A DNA stretch of 36,748 nt from Bacteroidales bacterium (GTDB lineage Bacteria; Bacteroidota; Bacteroidia; Bacteroidales; F082): the NCBI GenBank assembly GCA_024400395.1, contig JAKSMW010000019.1, forward strand, positions 1 through 36,748, written 5' to 3'. Numbering within the stretch: the stretch's first letter is position 1; every line of letters starts with the position of its first letter. Of this stretch, positions 16,323 through 24,770 are shown piece after piece. The notes beneath the pieces are model-generated. The model saw only the letters and a program-made list of their open reading frames with translations. It was not told the origin of the DNA and made no database searches. The translations under genes and the position numbers were made by a program.

Positions 16323-18848
16323 TTAAAACTCAACAATCAGTTTCAGATTCAACTGCCTGCCGGTCAAGTAGTTAGGGACGGCATACTGGATGTTGTAAAC
16401 GTCGGTGACCCACATGTATGAGCTTACGTTGTTCACGCCGAGCAGGTTGAATACCTCGAGGCTCAGCCAGCAGTTGTCGATGTATTTCAACGGGTTCTTC
16501 GGGTTTTTGAATTTGGTGCTTTCACCGATGAGCTGTTTGCTGAAGCCGATGTCAACGCGACGGTAAGGCGACATCCTCATTGTCTGCTGGTAACGTTCTG
16601 AATTTGAGGCCCCGAACGGAAGTCCGGTGCCGAAGATGAGTTTCAGGTTCACCCTGAATGACGGGATGAACGGGATGTAGTCCTGAAAGAAAATCGCGAA
16701 GTTGACGCGCTGGTCCGACGGACGCGGGATGCCGTTGATGATGGTGTCGTGGTCGAAGTCGGCACCGTTGTTGACATCGCTCTGCGACAGCACGCTTCCG
16801 TCGGCGGCGACGTAATATTTTATGTTCTCCGCCGTCTTCATCACCGAAAGCGACGCCCAGCTGTCGATGCCTTTCACAAACTCCCCGTTGATTTTCAAGT
16901 CGATGCCGGTGGCATAGCCGGTCGCTTTCTGGTCGGCGAAATATCTTATCCTGATGTTATCGACTTCGTAAGGCACGATGTCTTTAAGATATTTGTAATA
17001 AATCTCACTTGTCAGGACGAATGGTCTGTCCCACGCCATGAAGTTGAACTCGTGGCCGAGGACAATCTGGTACGATTTCTGCGACGAGGCGTTGTCGGGG
17101 TCAACGAGTGAGCCGTCGAACATCCTGATTTCCCTGTAGAACGGCTGTTGCACGTAAACGCCGCCGGAGAGTCTGAACACCATGTTGTGGTTCCAGTGCG
17201 GTTTCATTGCGAATCCGACGCGCGGGCTGACATCCGCTTTTTTGTTGTAACCCCAGTAGTTGGCGCGAAGTCCGGCCGTGATGACGAAGATGTCGTCTTT
17301 CTCGTTTTCAATCTGCCACGAGTCCTGGATGAAGGCGTCAACGTTGTTGATATGCAATATGTTATGTCCGTTGGCGACGTTTTTCAACTCAAGCGGTGTC
17401 TGCATCGGGTTCGACGGGTTCAAGATGGAATCGGTGGAGTGGGGGAGTGTGAACCCCGTTGAATCGACCATCTCCCATTCCCTGATGATGTCGTCAATGG
17501 CTTGATGTTGATAGCGGACGCCCCATTTCAGGGTGCTTCCGTTGTGGTTGTATGCGCCTTTGTGGTCGATGTTGGCGACTCTCGAATAGAAATAGTTGCG
17601 TGCGTGTTCGATGTACGTGCCGACACCTTGGTTTGTCACCACATCGCCTTCCTGCTCGGTGCTGTTGGTCGTTTCCAAAAGTCCGATCCAGTATTGACCT
17701 TGAATATCAAATGTTTCCGATTCCGAAGCCGAATACATCGAGCCGATGAGTTTCAGGTTGAGGTCTTCATTGGGGCTGTAGTTGAGTGTCACTGCGCCGA
17801 GGCCGGTGTTATAATGGCTGGCTTCTTTTCCGTCGAAATAGACCTTGAGTCGATACGAGGCTTGAAGGTTTCCGAAGTCGGTCTCACGTGTCTCCGGAAC
17901 CATGGTGTAGCTGTTTCTTGAGTAATATCCGAGAGCCGAAATTTCGAATTTCGGTGTGATGTTATATGTCATAAGTCCTTGTACATCAATGAAGTTCGGC
18001 TGGTAAACGCCTTTTGTCTCCATTTTTCCGAGAATGTATTTCGTGTTTTTGTAACGTGCTCCGATGAGGTAACTTATTTTATTACGTGCTGTGCGTCCTT
18101 CGGCGTGAACGTCGGCGCCGAGCATGCTGAGCGTCACCGAGCCTGCCGTTTTCGTCGGTTTTTTATAGGTGATGTCGAGCACTGACGACATCTTGTCGCC
18201 GTATTCGGCGGCGTATCCGCCTGCCGAGAACTCGATGTTTGAGATGAGTCGCGAGTTGATGAAGCTGAGGCCTTCCTGCTGGCCGGAGCCGACGAGGAAT
18301 GGTTTGTAAATCTCTATCCCGTTGACGTAGATGAGGTTTTCGTCGAAGTTACCGCCGCGGACGTTGTACTGTGAGCTGAGTTCGTTGGTCGAAGACACGC
18401 CCGGAAGCGTCTTCACCAAGTCTTCGATGCCGCCGGAACCTGACGACGGAAGCAGCACCGTCTCTCGTGCGTCGAGCCGCGTCACCGTCTCCGACTTCAC
18501 CGCCTGGTCGCTGACGGTGGCCTCTTCGAGCATCGTCGAAGTGACAGAAAGCCTCATGTCCTGTTTGCGTCTCTCTTTGTTTCTCAATTTTACGCTGACG
18601 CTTTTCTGTTCGTATCCGACGAATGAGTAAACGACTTCCAACGTGACATCGGCCGGAAGCGTCAGCGAATACTCGCCGCGACTGTCGGAGACAACGCCGT
18701 AAGGAGAGTCTATGACAGCAACGTTGACGTATTCAAGTGCCTTGCCGTCACCATCGGTTATCCTGCCGTACAAAACACCTTCGTTTTTCTGCCCGAAAGC
18801 AAAAAACGGAAGTAAAATCATTATGATAACCAACAGTTTAAATCTCAT
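16323..18848 (-). CDS. TonB-dependent receptor with carboxypeptidase-regulatory-like N-terminal domain
   Basis: The product is 841 residues. A signal peptide (ending FAFG) precedes a carboxypeptidase-D-regulatory-like beta sandwich (LYGRITDGDGKALEYVNVAV). Next comes a plug domain (LLPSSGSGGIEDLVKTLPGVSS, SQYNVRGGNFDENLIYVNG, SAGGYAAEYGDKMSSVLDI), then a barrel to the end (RQLNLKLIVEF). It transports an unidentified ligand across the outer membrane using TonB energy. No SusD partner is adjacent, so it is not a typical SusC/SusD polysaccharide locus. It lies downstream of rpmB but is separated from it by a terminator. Confidence 0.93.
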   Translation of the reverse strand: MRFKLLVIIMILLPFFAFGQKNEGVLYGRITDGDGKALEYVNVAVIDSPYGVVSDSRGEYSLTLPADVTLEVVYSFVGYEQKSVSVKLRNKERRKQDMRLSVTSTMLEEATVSDQAVKSETVTRLDARETVLLPSSGSGGIEDLVKTLPGVSSTNELSSQYNVRGGNFDENLIYVNGIEIYKPFLVGSGQQEGLSFINSRLISNIEFSAGGYAAEYGDKMSSVLDITYKKPTKTAGSVTLSMLGADVHAEGRTARNKISYLIGARYKNTKYILGKMETKGVYQPNFIDVQGLMTYNITPKFEISALGYYSRNSYTMVPETRETDFGNLQASYRLKVYFDGKEASHYNTGLGAVTLNYSPNEDLNLKLIGSMYSASESETFDIQGQYWIGLLETTNSTEQEGDVVTNQGVGTYIEHARNYFYSRVANIDHKGAYNHNGSTLKWGVRYQHQAIDDIIREWEMVDSTGFTLPHSTDSILNPSNPMQTPLELKNVANGHNILHINNVDAFIQDSWQIENEKDDIFVITAGLRANYWGYNKKADVSPRVGFAMKPHWNHNMVFRLSGGVYVQQPFYREIRMFDGSLVDPDNASSQKSYQIVLGHEFNFMAWDRPFVLTSEIYYKYLKDIVPYEVDNIRIRYFADQKATGYATGIDLKINGEFVKGIDSWASLSVMKTAENIKYYVAADGSVLSQSDVNNGADFDHDTIINGIPRPSDQRVNFAIFFQDYIPFIPSFRVNLKLIFGTGLPFGASNSERYQQTMRMSPYRRVDIGFSKQLIGESTKFKNPKNPLKYIDNCWLSLEVFNLLGVNNVSSYMWVTDVYNIQYAVPNYLTGRQLNLKLIVEF

Positions 18849-18923
18849 AAACCAATTAACGGCATTCTGCTTTAAAAATTACAATCAACAACGAAAAAAC
18901 CGACATGACATCCTGTCAGACTT

Positions 18924-18952
18924 AAAAAAAAAGCCGCCTTGATACAGACGGC
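18924..18952 (-). terminator. Rho-independent terminator of rpmB
   Basis: On the minus strand GCCGTCT (18946-18952) pairs with AGGCGGC (18933-18939), with one G-T pair, and is followed by nine Ts. It lies 24 nt past the rpmB stop. Confidence 0.85.
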
Positions 18953-18975
18953 ATTGATCTTTTTTAAGGTATATA

Positions 18976-19218
18976 TTACCAACGGTTCAGATTACCGGCA
19001 TCCTGTGCATCGCACATCGCCTTGTAAACACCCTTCTTGTCGATGGTGCGGAGACCTGCCGCTGAAACTTTCAATACTACCCACTCGTCCAACTCCGGAA
19101 CATAGAATTTCTTAATCTTCAAGTTCGGTTTGAACGTTCTCTTAGTCTTCTTGTTTGAGTGTGAAACGTTGTTTCCACTGATGACTTTCTTTCCTGTTAT
19201 CTGACAAATTCTTGACAT
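18976..19218 (-). CDS. rpmB: 50S ribosomal protein L28
   Basis: The 80-residue product begins [20 protein letters not shown], the classic L28 start, and continues with [14 protein letters not shown] and [13 protein letters not shown]. It is a component of the large ribosomal subunit. In many Bacteroidota rpmB is followed by rpmG and a small DUF4295 gene; here it is alone and closed by a terminator. It shares a divergent intergenic region with the aminotransferase gene. Confidence 0.97.
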   Translation of the reverse strand: MSRICQITGKKVISGNNVSHSNKKTKRTFKPNLKIKKFYVPELDEWVVLKVSAAGLRTIDKKGVYKAMCDAQDAGNLNRW

Positions 19219-19265
19219 AACTCTGACTTATTTATTGTTCAATTTATTCTTCCTAAAACGAGGTG

Positions 19266-19273
19266 CAAAAGTA
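19266..19273 (-). promoter_or_regulatory. -7 box for rpmB
   Basis: TACTTTTG followed by CACC on the minus strand, 48 nt upstream of the ATG, in a divergent promoter region. Confidence 0.7.
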
Positions 19274-19319
19274 CAACTTTTTTTGATTGAAAAACATGTT
19301 TGCGCAAAAAATTTTTTTC

Positions 19320-19327
19320 TATCTTTG
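19320..19327 (+). promoter_or_regulatory. -7 box for the DegT-type aminotransferase
   Basis: TATCTTTG followed by CAACC, with TTTG at 19299-19302 as a plausible -33 element, 24 nt before the ATG. Confidence 0.75.
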
Positions 19328-19350
19328 CAACCTGATTAAATCAAGCAAAA

Positions 19351-20481
19351 ATGCAACAGATTCCAATGGTTGACCTTGTCGGTCAATATAAAAAGATTAA
19401 GTCAGAGGTTGATGCCTCGATACAGCAGATTCTCTCGACAGCCGGCTTCATCGGCGGCCCTTTCGTGAAGAAATTCCAGGAAGATTTACAGGAATATTTG
19501 GGTGTGAAACACGTGATACCGTGCGCTAATGGCACTGATGCCCTGCAAGTTGCCATGATGGGCCTCGGCCTTGAACCCGGCGACGAAGTGATCACGACAT
19601 CGTTCACTTTCATCGCGACAGCAGAAATCATTGCACTCCTCCGTCTGAAACCTGTCGTCGTTGATGTTGAGCCTGACACTTATTGCATTGACCCTGAAGC
19701 AGTTGAACGCGCCATCACTCCGCGCACCAAGGCCATTGTGCCGGTGCATCTCTTCGGACAATGCGCCAATATGGACGCCATCATGGACATCGCGAAACGT
19801 CATAATCTGTATGTCGTTGAAGACAACGCGCAGGCAATCGGCGCACGTTACACTTTCAAAGACGGCACCGTGAAGAAGTCGGGCACGATAGGAAACGTCG
19901 GCTGCACCTCGTTCTTCCCGTCGAAGAACCTCGGTTGCTACGGCGACGGCGGCGCACTGTTCACCGACGACGACGCTCTCGCCGAGATGCTGCGCTGCGT
20001 CGTGAACCACGGCATGAAAGAACGTTACTATCACGACTACGTCGGCGTCAACTCACGTCTCGACGCAATCCAGGCCGCTGTCCTTGACATCAAGTTGAGA
20101 CATCTCGACGAATACATCCACGCCCGCCGGTATGTCGCGGCATGTTACGACGAGGCTTTCGCGCAGACAGAACACATCGTTACGCCGAAGCATCCGGCTT
20201 TCACCGACCACGTGTATCATCAGTATGTCGTTGTCTTGAAAGACGTTGACCGCGCCGGCCTCATGGCTCATCTTCAGTCGAAGGGCATCGCGAGTGCGAT
20301 TTACTATCCGGTGCCGCTCCACATGCAGAAGGCCTACGCCGACCCGCGCTACAAACAGGGCGACTTCCCGGTCTGCGAGTATCTCTGCGACCACGTCGTG
20401 GCACTCCCGATCCACACCGAGTTCACCGATGAACAGCTGAAATATGTGACAGATTCAGTGCTTGAATTTGTTGAGAAATAG
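19351..20481 (+). CDS. DegT/DnrJ/EryC1/StrS-family sugar aminotransferase
   Basis: The 376-residue PLP enzyme transfers an amino group to a nucleotide keto-sugar. The N-terminus (IPMVDLVGQYKKIKSEVD) and IPCANGTDALQVAMM are typical of the WbpE/WlbC-like branch. The PLP-binding Lys is K192 in FFPSKNLGCYGDGG. VVEDNAQAIGA is the cofactor-stacking motif and YHDYVGVNSRLDAIQAA the substrate loop. It probably makes an amino sugar for a surface glycan, LPS or a T9SS-linked A-LPS. No other sugar genes are beside it, so the exact product is open. Confidence 0.92.
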   Translation: MQQIPMVDLVGQYKKIKSEVDASIQQILSTAGFIGGPFVKKFQEDLQEYLGVKHVIPCANGTDALQVAMMGLGLEPGDEVITTSFTFIATAEIIALLRLKPVVVDVEPDTYCIDPEAVERAITPRTKAIVPVHLFGQCANMDAIMDIAKRHNLYVVEDNAQAIGARYTFKDGTVKKSGTIGNVGCTSFFPSKNLGCYGDGGALFTDDDALAEMLRCVVNHGMKERYYHDYVGVNSRLDAIQAAVLDIKLRHLDEYIHARRYVAACYDEAFAQTEHIVTPKHPAFTDHVYHQYVVVLKDVDRAGLMAHLQSKGIASAIYYPVPLHMQKAYADPRYKQGDFPVCEYLCDHVVALPIHTEFTDEQLKYVTDSVLEFVEK

Positions 20482-20581
20482 AGGCTCTTTCATATTGTGT
20501 TATTCAGCAGTAATTCTTTACTGCAATGTAATATTGAAAACGCGAACCATTTTCTGCCAAGGTCTTTCAGCGACGCACCGA

Positions 20582-20616
20582 GATGATATATTTCATCAAT
20601 GATGGAATATATCATC
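20582..20616. terminator. Near-perfect 35-bp palindrome between convergent genes
   Basis: GATGATATATTTCATCA pairs with TGATGGAATATATCATC with a single mismatch and a 1-nt centre. It lies 100 bp beyond the aminotransferase stop and 65 bp from the stop of the convergent surface-protein gene. No T run follows, so it may be a terminator or a protein-binding palindrome. I see nothing else in 20482-20681. Confidence 0.5.
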
Positions 20617-20681
20617 TTGATAAAGGCCCGCATGATTCTGATGTTGTCAATGACATCTTCTTCCTCTTTTCTATCAACCGT

Positions 20682-23588
20682 TTATCTTACTATTATCTTC
20701 TGCGTCTTCACTTCATTTCCCGTCAATCTCACGATGTATGCGCCGGTGGTGAGCTTGCTGACATCGACTTTCTGCCCGTGGATTTCTTCGCTGATGACGA
20801 CTCTTCCGAGTACGTCGAACACCTGGAGCGTGCCTTCGCCGTCGATGACCAGCTCGTTGCCGTACTGATACACGAACTGCCCGTTATCGTCGTCGCCGTT
20901 GCTGACACCGAGCCTCACCGTGAAACGGTCATCTCTGTCGGCAGGCGAGCCTATGAACGAATAGCTGCTTTCGAGAAGCATGTCGGTCTCTTCGCCTGTC
21001 ATGTTGTCGATGAGAACCAGATAGTTAAGGTTGTCGGTGGCCTTGACGCTGATGTTGTATTTGTCTGTCGTCATGGCCTTGAAGTTGAGCGGCATCTCTG
21101 AACGTCCCGTTGTACTTACAGAGGCGACGGCTAATTCTTCGTTATCCTGATAGAAACAGATTTCGGAGGTGTTGTCAAGCAGCCTGAACTTCGGCAGCGA
21201 TTCTCCGTTTGTATTCAGGATGGCGCGGTCGATGACGTTGCCGTTGGTAAAGAGTTCCACGCGGATGTCACGCAAGGCGTTCTTCTCGCCGCGGGTCACG
21301 TTGGCGGCGGCGTTTGTTGGGGTGAAGGTGACGGTGGCATCGCTGTTGGCGGCCACGGCGAAGACACCCGTGCAAGGTGCCAGCACCGGATTGGCGACGA
21401 CTTCAACGGCAGTGCCGTTTCCGTTCATCCTGTAGAAGTAATTGGTGCTCCGCAGGTTGCTGCCCGAGATGGTGGCGTTGCAAGGATAAGGGTTGCCCAC
21501 AAGGTTGAAGCCGGCGAAACGGGCGGCGCCGTCGTATGCCAATATCTTGGCATCGGTGGCGGCAAGCGCACCCCTGAAAATGAGTGTCGTGTTATTCTTG
21601 TTGGCATAAAGATAGCCGCTTTGGTTTTCGATGCCGAATGTAGCTGCCCTGTAGTTGCGCCATTCAGCATTTTCGCTTTGGTCGAAGCGGTAGAGGTCGT
21701 AGTTTTCGGCGGGATAGGTTATCATCCCTGAAGGAAGCGTTGCCGTTGCCACCGGCGACGAAACCAGATACCAGTTGCCATCGCCCGTGCCGTAGCCCGC
21801 AATAGCTTTCATTATGTTGTAATTACTGCAATTCACGCTTCCGTTGTTTATCAGTTGCGCACCGTCTTCAAGGATGATGCCGTCTGCCGTCAGAGTTTTG
21901 TCTTCGGCAATGGTGAACGTCTTGCCTGCGGCAACGGTTACTGTTCCAACTTCGGCATTAACATCTATTTGGCAGTTGGCGTTGATAAACACATTTGGGC
22001 AGTGCTGGGCAGGCACTTCGTTTTCATCCCAGTTGCTTGCAACACTCCAGGAGTTGCTGCCTATGCCATTGAAGTTGTAGGTTCCGCCATCGTATTCAAT
22101 GAAAGTGTAGCCATGTCCAATCCATGCGTTTTTGTATGATTCCGTTGTGTTTTTTGGAATGTAAACATTTTCCGAGTCATCTGGAATATAAGAACTTATG
22201 CTTGGTGCGATTTCGGCTTTGGAGATGATGTTGGTGAAATTGCAATTATTAAAAGCTCTGTATCCAATACTTGTCACGGCGTTGCCGATGGTGAGTGAGC
22301 CGGTGAAACCTTTACAGTATTCGAAAGCCCATTCTCCGATGTTTGTCACGGAATTCGGAATGGTGAGCGAGCCGGTTAAGCCTTCACAGTAGTAAAAGGC
22401 ACAGTCACCGATTGCTGTCACGGTGTAGCTTATGTCATTGTAGGTGACGGTTTCGGGCAGTTCGATTTGGCCTGTGGGTTTGGTGAAACCATCCCATCCA
22501 TTAGCGTTGTCGCCATTCGGTGCCACGACGCTCACCCAATGCTGTTCTGCATTGATGATTCTGTAGTAGAGTGTCTGGCCTGTGGCGCAAATGGCGGAGA
22601 AGTCGTATTGCCTGTAGAAAACGGCCACAAGGTTGTGGTCTCTGTCCAAGGTCAAGGTGTAAGGGTTGGCTGTTGATACCAGCTCACTGTTTTCGATCCA
22701 ATTGGAGAACCAATAGTCATCAGTGGGCGTGGCGGAAACGGTGACGATTGCACCTATAGGTGCCGATTCCACGGTTACGCCGCCGCAGGTAGCCTCAACT
22801 GTGCCGGCTTCTTGCGGGTCGGCCGAAACTGCAATGCTGCACTTCGGCTTGTCTGTGCATTTGAAGAAGCGCAGGTTGCCTTGGCTTGTCCCCGTATGTG
22901 TCGTAATGATGTTGCCGTTGTGGCAGACGGTGTAGCCAGATGAGCCAGCCGAAGAGATGTTGCCGTCCGTTATGGACAAAGCAAAAGGATCTGTCGAGTC
23001 AAATGGGCTGAATGTTGAGAGAGACACTCCCTGCGTGGTGATGGACAAATCTCCGTTATCGCAATATGCATAAACAAGATTGTAACTTTCAAAATCAGCG
23101 AATCTGTATTCGACAGGATTTGCAGGATATAATGACAGCTTCATTTCTCCGGCTTCCATTCCCGAAGAGTGCAGGTAGTAATTGTTGCCATCCTGATAGC
23201 CGAGCACATAAATGTCATTAGAGCTGATGTGCGAAGGCAAGGACTCGATAGGCTCGTAAATGTATTTCTTTTCCCAAAAGTTGGCCACAAGGTTGCGGTC
23301 GCTTTCCAAGGTGAAGGTGTATGGGTTGTCGGTTGAGACCACCTCGCCGTTTTCCGTCCAGCATGTGAACATGCAGTCTATGGCAAGCGGTGTGGCGCTA
23401 ACGGTGACTTGTCCGTTGTTCTGGCAGGTGGCGGTTTGGTCTATGCTTGCCGAGCCAAAATCAGGGTTGGCTGATGTCACCGTAAGTTCGAATTGAACAA
23501 AATCCTCCCATATAATGAGAAATTGGCTCCACCCCCTCGCGTTTTTATAATCACTGCCACTGCCGCAAGGCACAACGGGTTCATTCAA
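20682..23588 (-). CDS. BspA/InlB-repeat surface protein with T9SS type A sorting domain, main 3' part (frameshifted from 23585-24043)
   Basis: About 968 residues continue the gene that begins at 24043. The apparent TTG start is only the point where the frame opens after a T8 run. Order of parts: end of a BspA leucine-rich unit (VVPCGSGSDYKNARGWSQF), an InlB-type B repeat, a beta region, a second InlB-type repeat (DDYWFSNWIENSELVSTANP), BspA leucine-rich repeats (LTGSLTIPNSVTNIGEWAF), a beta-helix-like stretch (FTIAEDKTLTADGIILEDGA), a domain with GFNLVGNPYPCNATISG, and a T9SS type A tail ending TQKIIVR. It is a secreted or surface-bound adhesin-like protein. The C-terminal 75 residues are almost identical to the protein at 30484-31226. 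Confidence 0.85.
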   Translation of the reverse strand: MNEPVVPCGSGSDYKNARGWSQFLIIWEDFVQFELTVTSANPDFGSASIDQTATCQNNGQVTVSATPLAIDCMFTCWTENGEVVSTDNPYTFTLESDRNLVANFWEKKYIYEPIESLPSHISSNDIYVLGYQDGNNYYLHSSGMEAGEMKLSLYPANPVEYRFADFESYNLVYAYCDNGDLSITTQGVSLSTFSPFDSTDPFALSITDGNISSAGSSGYTVCHNGNIITTHTGTSQGNLRFFKCTDKPKCSIAVSADPQEAGTVEATCGGVTVESAPIGAIVTVSATPTDDYWFSNWIENSELVSTANPYTLTLDRDHNLVAVFYRQYDFSAICATGQTLYYRIINAEQHWVSVVAPNGDNANGWDGFTKPTGQIELPETVTYNDISYTVTAIGDCAFYYCEGLTGSLTIPNSVTNIGEWAFEYCKGFTGSLTIGNAVTSIGYRAFNNCNFTNIISKAEIAPSISSYIPDDSENVYIPKNTTESYKNAWIGHGYTFIEYDGGTYNFNGIGSNSWSVASNWDENEVPAQHCPNVFINANCQIDVNAEVGTVTVAAGKTFTIAEDKTLTADGIILEDGAQLINNGSVNCSNYNIMKAIAGYGTGDGNWYLVSSPVATATLPSGMITYPAENYDLYRFDQSENAEWRNYRAATFGIENQSGYLYANKNNTTLIFRGALAATDAKILAYDGAARFAGFNLVGNPYPCNATISGSNLRSTNYFYRMNGNGTAVEVVANPVLAPCTGVFAVAANSDATVTFTPTNAAANVTRGEKNALRDIRVELFTNGNVIDRAILNTNGESLPKFRLLDNTSEICFYQDNEELAVASVSTTGRSEMPLNFKAMTTDKYNISVKATDNLNYLVLIDNMTGEETDMLLESSYSFIGSPADRDDRFTVRLGVSNGDDDNGQFVYQYGNELVIDGEGTLQVFDVLGRVVISEEIHGQKVDVSKLTTGAYIVRLTGNEVKTQKIIVR

Positions 23589-24043
23589 AAAAAATTTTCC
23601 GGAAAAGCATCAGGCATCAAATTAGGCGGCGAGGAACATCTGGAAATGATTTGTGTAAAATGGGTATGTTCAAAAGCTTTGTAACCAATTTGTCTAACGG
23701 ATTCGCCGATGATGAGCGTGCCGGTGAGCTCACCACATTTTGCAAAAGCATAATTATCAATTCTTAACACGTTATTGCCGATGGTGAGCGTGCCGGTGAG
23801 CCTACCACCGTCTGCAAAAGCTCTTTCGCCAATTTCCATCACTTTGTAGGTCCTGCCTTCGTGATTTATGGTAGAAGGTATGACAAAATCATGGGCTTGG
23901 AAGTACCGGGTGCATTTCACCAGCTTAACGGCGGGTATGTAGTCATACAAAACGCTGTATATCAGGTCGTCGCAAATGAAATCTTGCGCCTTCAGCGCGA
24001 AGCAGCACAGCATGGCTGCAAGGATAAAGAATATTTTTTTCAT
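23585..24043 (-). CDS. BspA-like surface protein, 5' part with signal peptide (frameshifted)
   Basis: The ATG gives MKKIFFILAAMLCCFALKAQ, a signal peptide, then YKVMEIGERAFADGG and LTGTLTIGNNVLRIDNYAF, BspA-type leucine-rich repeats. The frame stops (TGA) directly after a run of eight Ts (8 A's on the plus strand, 23587-23594). The next frame starts in the middle of the same repeat motif (…VPCGS..). A -1 shift on T-TTT-TTT reads straight into the 3' part, and so would one more T. The unit is therefore one gene of about 3.36 kb (20682-24043) that is broken, phase-variable or frameshift-decoded. The 5' end is nearly identical to the gene at 31226. Confidence 0.8.
   Translation of the reverse strand: MKKIFFILAAMLCCFALKAQDFICDDLIYSVLYDYIPAVKLVKCTRYFQAHDFVIPSTINHEGRTYKVMEIGERAFADGGRLTGTLTIGNNVLRIDNYAFAKCGELTGTLIIGESVRQIGYKAFEHTHFTQIISRCSSPPNLMPDAFPENFF
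23587..23594 (-). other. T8 slippery run at the frameshift site
   Basis: Eight consecutive Ts in the coding strand follow AA, and a TGA stop follows immediately. The layout T-TTT-TTT-TGA matches a -1 slippery heptamer. Confidence 0.75.
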
Positions 24044-24077
24044 TGCTGTCAGTTTTAATTCATTTTGAAATCGGCTG

Positions 24078-24085
24078 CAAGGGTA
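24078..24085 (-). promoter_or_regulatory. Altered -7 box of the first BspA gene
   Basis: The site reads TACCCTTG, one change from TACCTTTG, which the duplicated copy at 31261-31268 keeps. The flanks (GCAGCCGA) are identical. Confidence 0.5.
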
Positions 24086-24098
24086 CGGAATTTTATAA

Positions 24099-24143
24099 CA
24101 CGAGTTGCACAAGTTTTTAACACAAGTTGCACGAGTTTTTAAA
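24099..24143 (-). repeat. ACTCGTG-type repeat (two units)
   Basis: On the minus strand this reads AAACTCGTGCAACTTGTG then AAACTTGTGCAACTCGTG. It belongs to the array family at 4331-4425 and lies directly upstream of the BspA promoter. Confidence 0.85.
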
Positions 24144-24157
24144 TACTGAATACCTAA

Positions 24158-24469
24158 TCACCTGTCCACCTGATTACCTGATTTCCGTCCCTGCCAGGTG
24201 TCGCGTTCCGCCATGCGTTTCTCTATCATCGACAGGACTTGGTCGTAACGCAGGCTCTTCCATGGCTTTGAGACGAGGAAACGCGGCGGCACCTCACCGG
24301 CGAAACGTTCTATCACGATATTGGGGTTTAGTCTTTCGATGAAATCAATCACGAAGTCAATGTATTCTTCGAGCGTGAACAGCCGGAAATCCGACGGGTT
24401 GGAGAGGTATTCGTCGGCTATCAGCAATATAACGCGGGCTATTTTCCGCCACAAGACATCATCTCTCAC
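24158..24469 (-). pseudogene. 3' fragment of a TIGR01212-type radical SAM gene, fused to a foreign start
   Basis: The 103-codon frame ends with VIERFAGEVPPRFLVSKPW and MIEKRMAERDTWQGRK, the hallmark C-terminus of TIGR01212 (YhcC-like) radical SAM proteins. The N-terminal radical SAM core with CxxxCxxC is missing. The first 30 or so codons (VRDDVLWRKIARVILLIADE, starting GTG) do not look like radical SAM sequence. They resemble the start of small DUF3791-like proteins. The GTG overlaps the TGA of a preceding short frame. It is read as a deletion fusion, not a functional enzyme. The final residues after QGRK derive from a short repeat. Confidence 0.7.
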
Positions 24470-24595
24470 AATAACTTAGCCTCCCTGTTTTGTAAAGCTT
24501 CCACAATGTCGTCTGTAACATATTCCACCATTTTCAATCGCCATGACCGCAAAATGCACTTTGTCGTACGCTTCTGTTCTGAAAAATACTTCCAT
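24466..24595 (-). pseudogene. Remnant of a small DUF3791-like gene (ends retained, middle lost)
   Basis: The ATG at 24595 gives MEVFFRTEAYDKVHFAVMAI, then the frame degenerates and stops at 24476. A second frame in the same stretch encodes EYVTDDIVEALQNREAKLL and stops at 24466. Together they look like the first and last parts of one small protein joined by an internal deletion with a frameshift. The DUF3791 assignment is by memory of motif style and is tentative. A good promoter (TACTTTTG) precedes the ATG. Confidence 0.4.
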
Positions 24596-24637
24596 AATAG
24601 TAATTGTTTTAAAGTCTGATTATTGTTTTTCCGGCTG

Positions 24638-24645
24638 CAAAAGTA
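24638..24645 (-). promoter_or_regulatory. -7 box for the 24.6-kb remnant
   Basis: TACTTTTG followed by GCAGCCGG on the minus strand, 43 nt before the ATG. Confidence 0.65.
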
Positions 24646-24682
24646 CTACATTTTCCACATACTTACGAAAAATAAACAAAAT

Positions 24683-24770
24683 TTAGTCGTTAGTCGTTAG
24701 CCATTAGCCATTAGTCCGTTGACCCTAAACACTAAAGACTAACGACTAAAGACTAAAAACTAAAAACTTT
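24683..24770. repeat. TTAGTC/GACTAA hairpin repeat with CGTTGACCCT loop
   Basis: Units of TTAGTCG on the left arm face GACTAAAGACTAACGACTAA on the right, around the conserved centre CGTTGACCCT. The same design recurs at 24899-24979 and 34599-34677. Confidence 0.8.
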
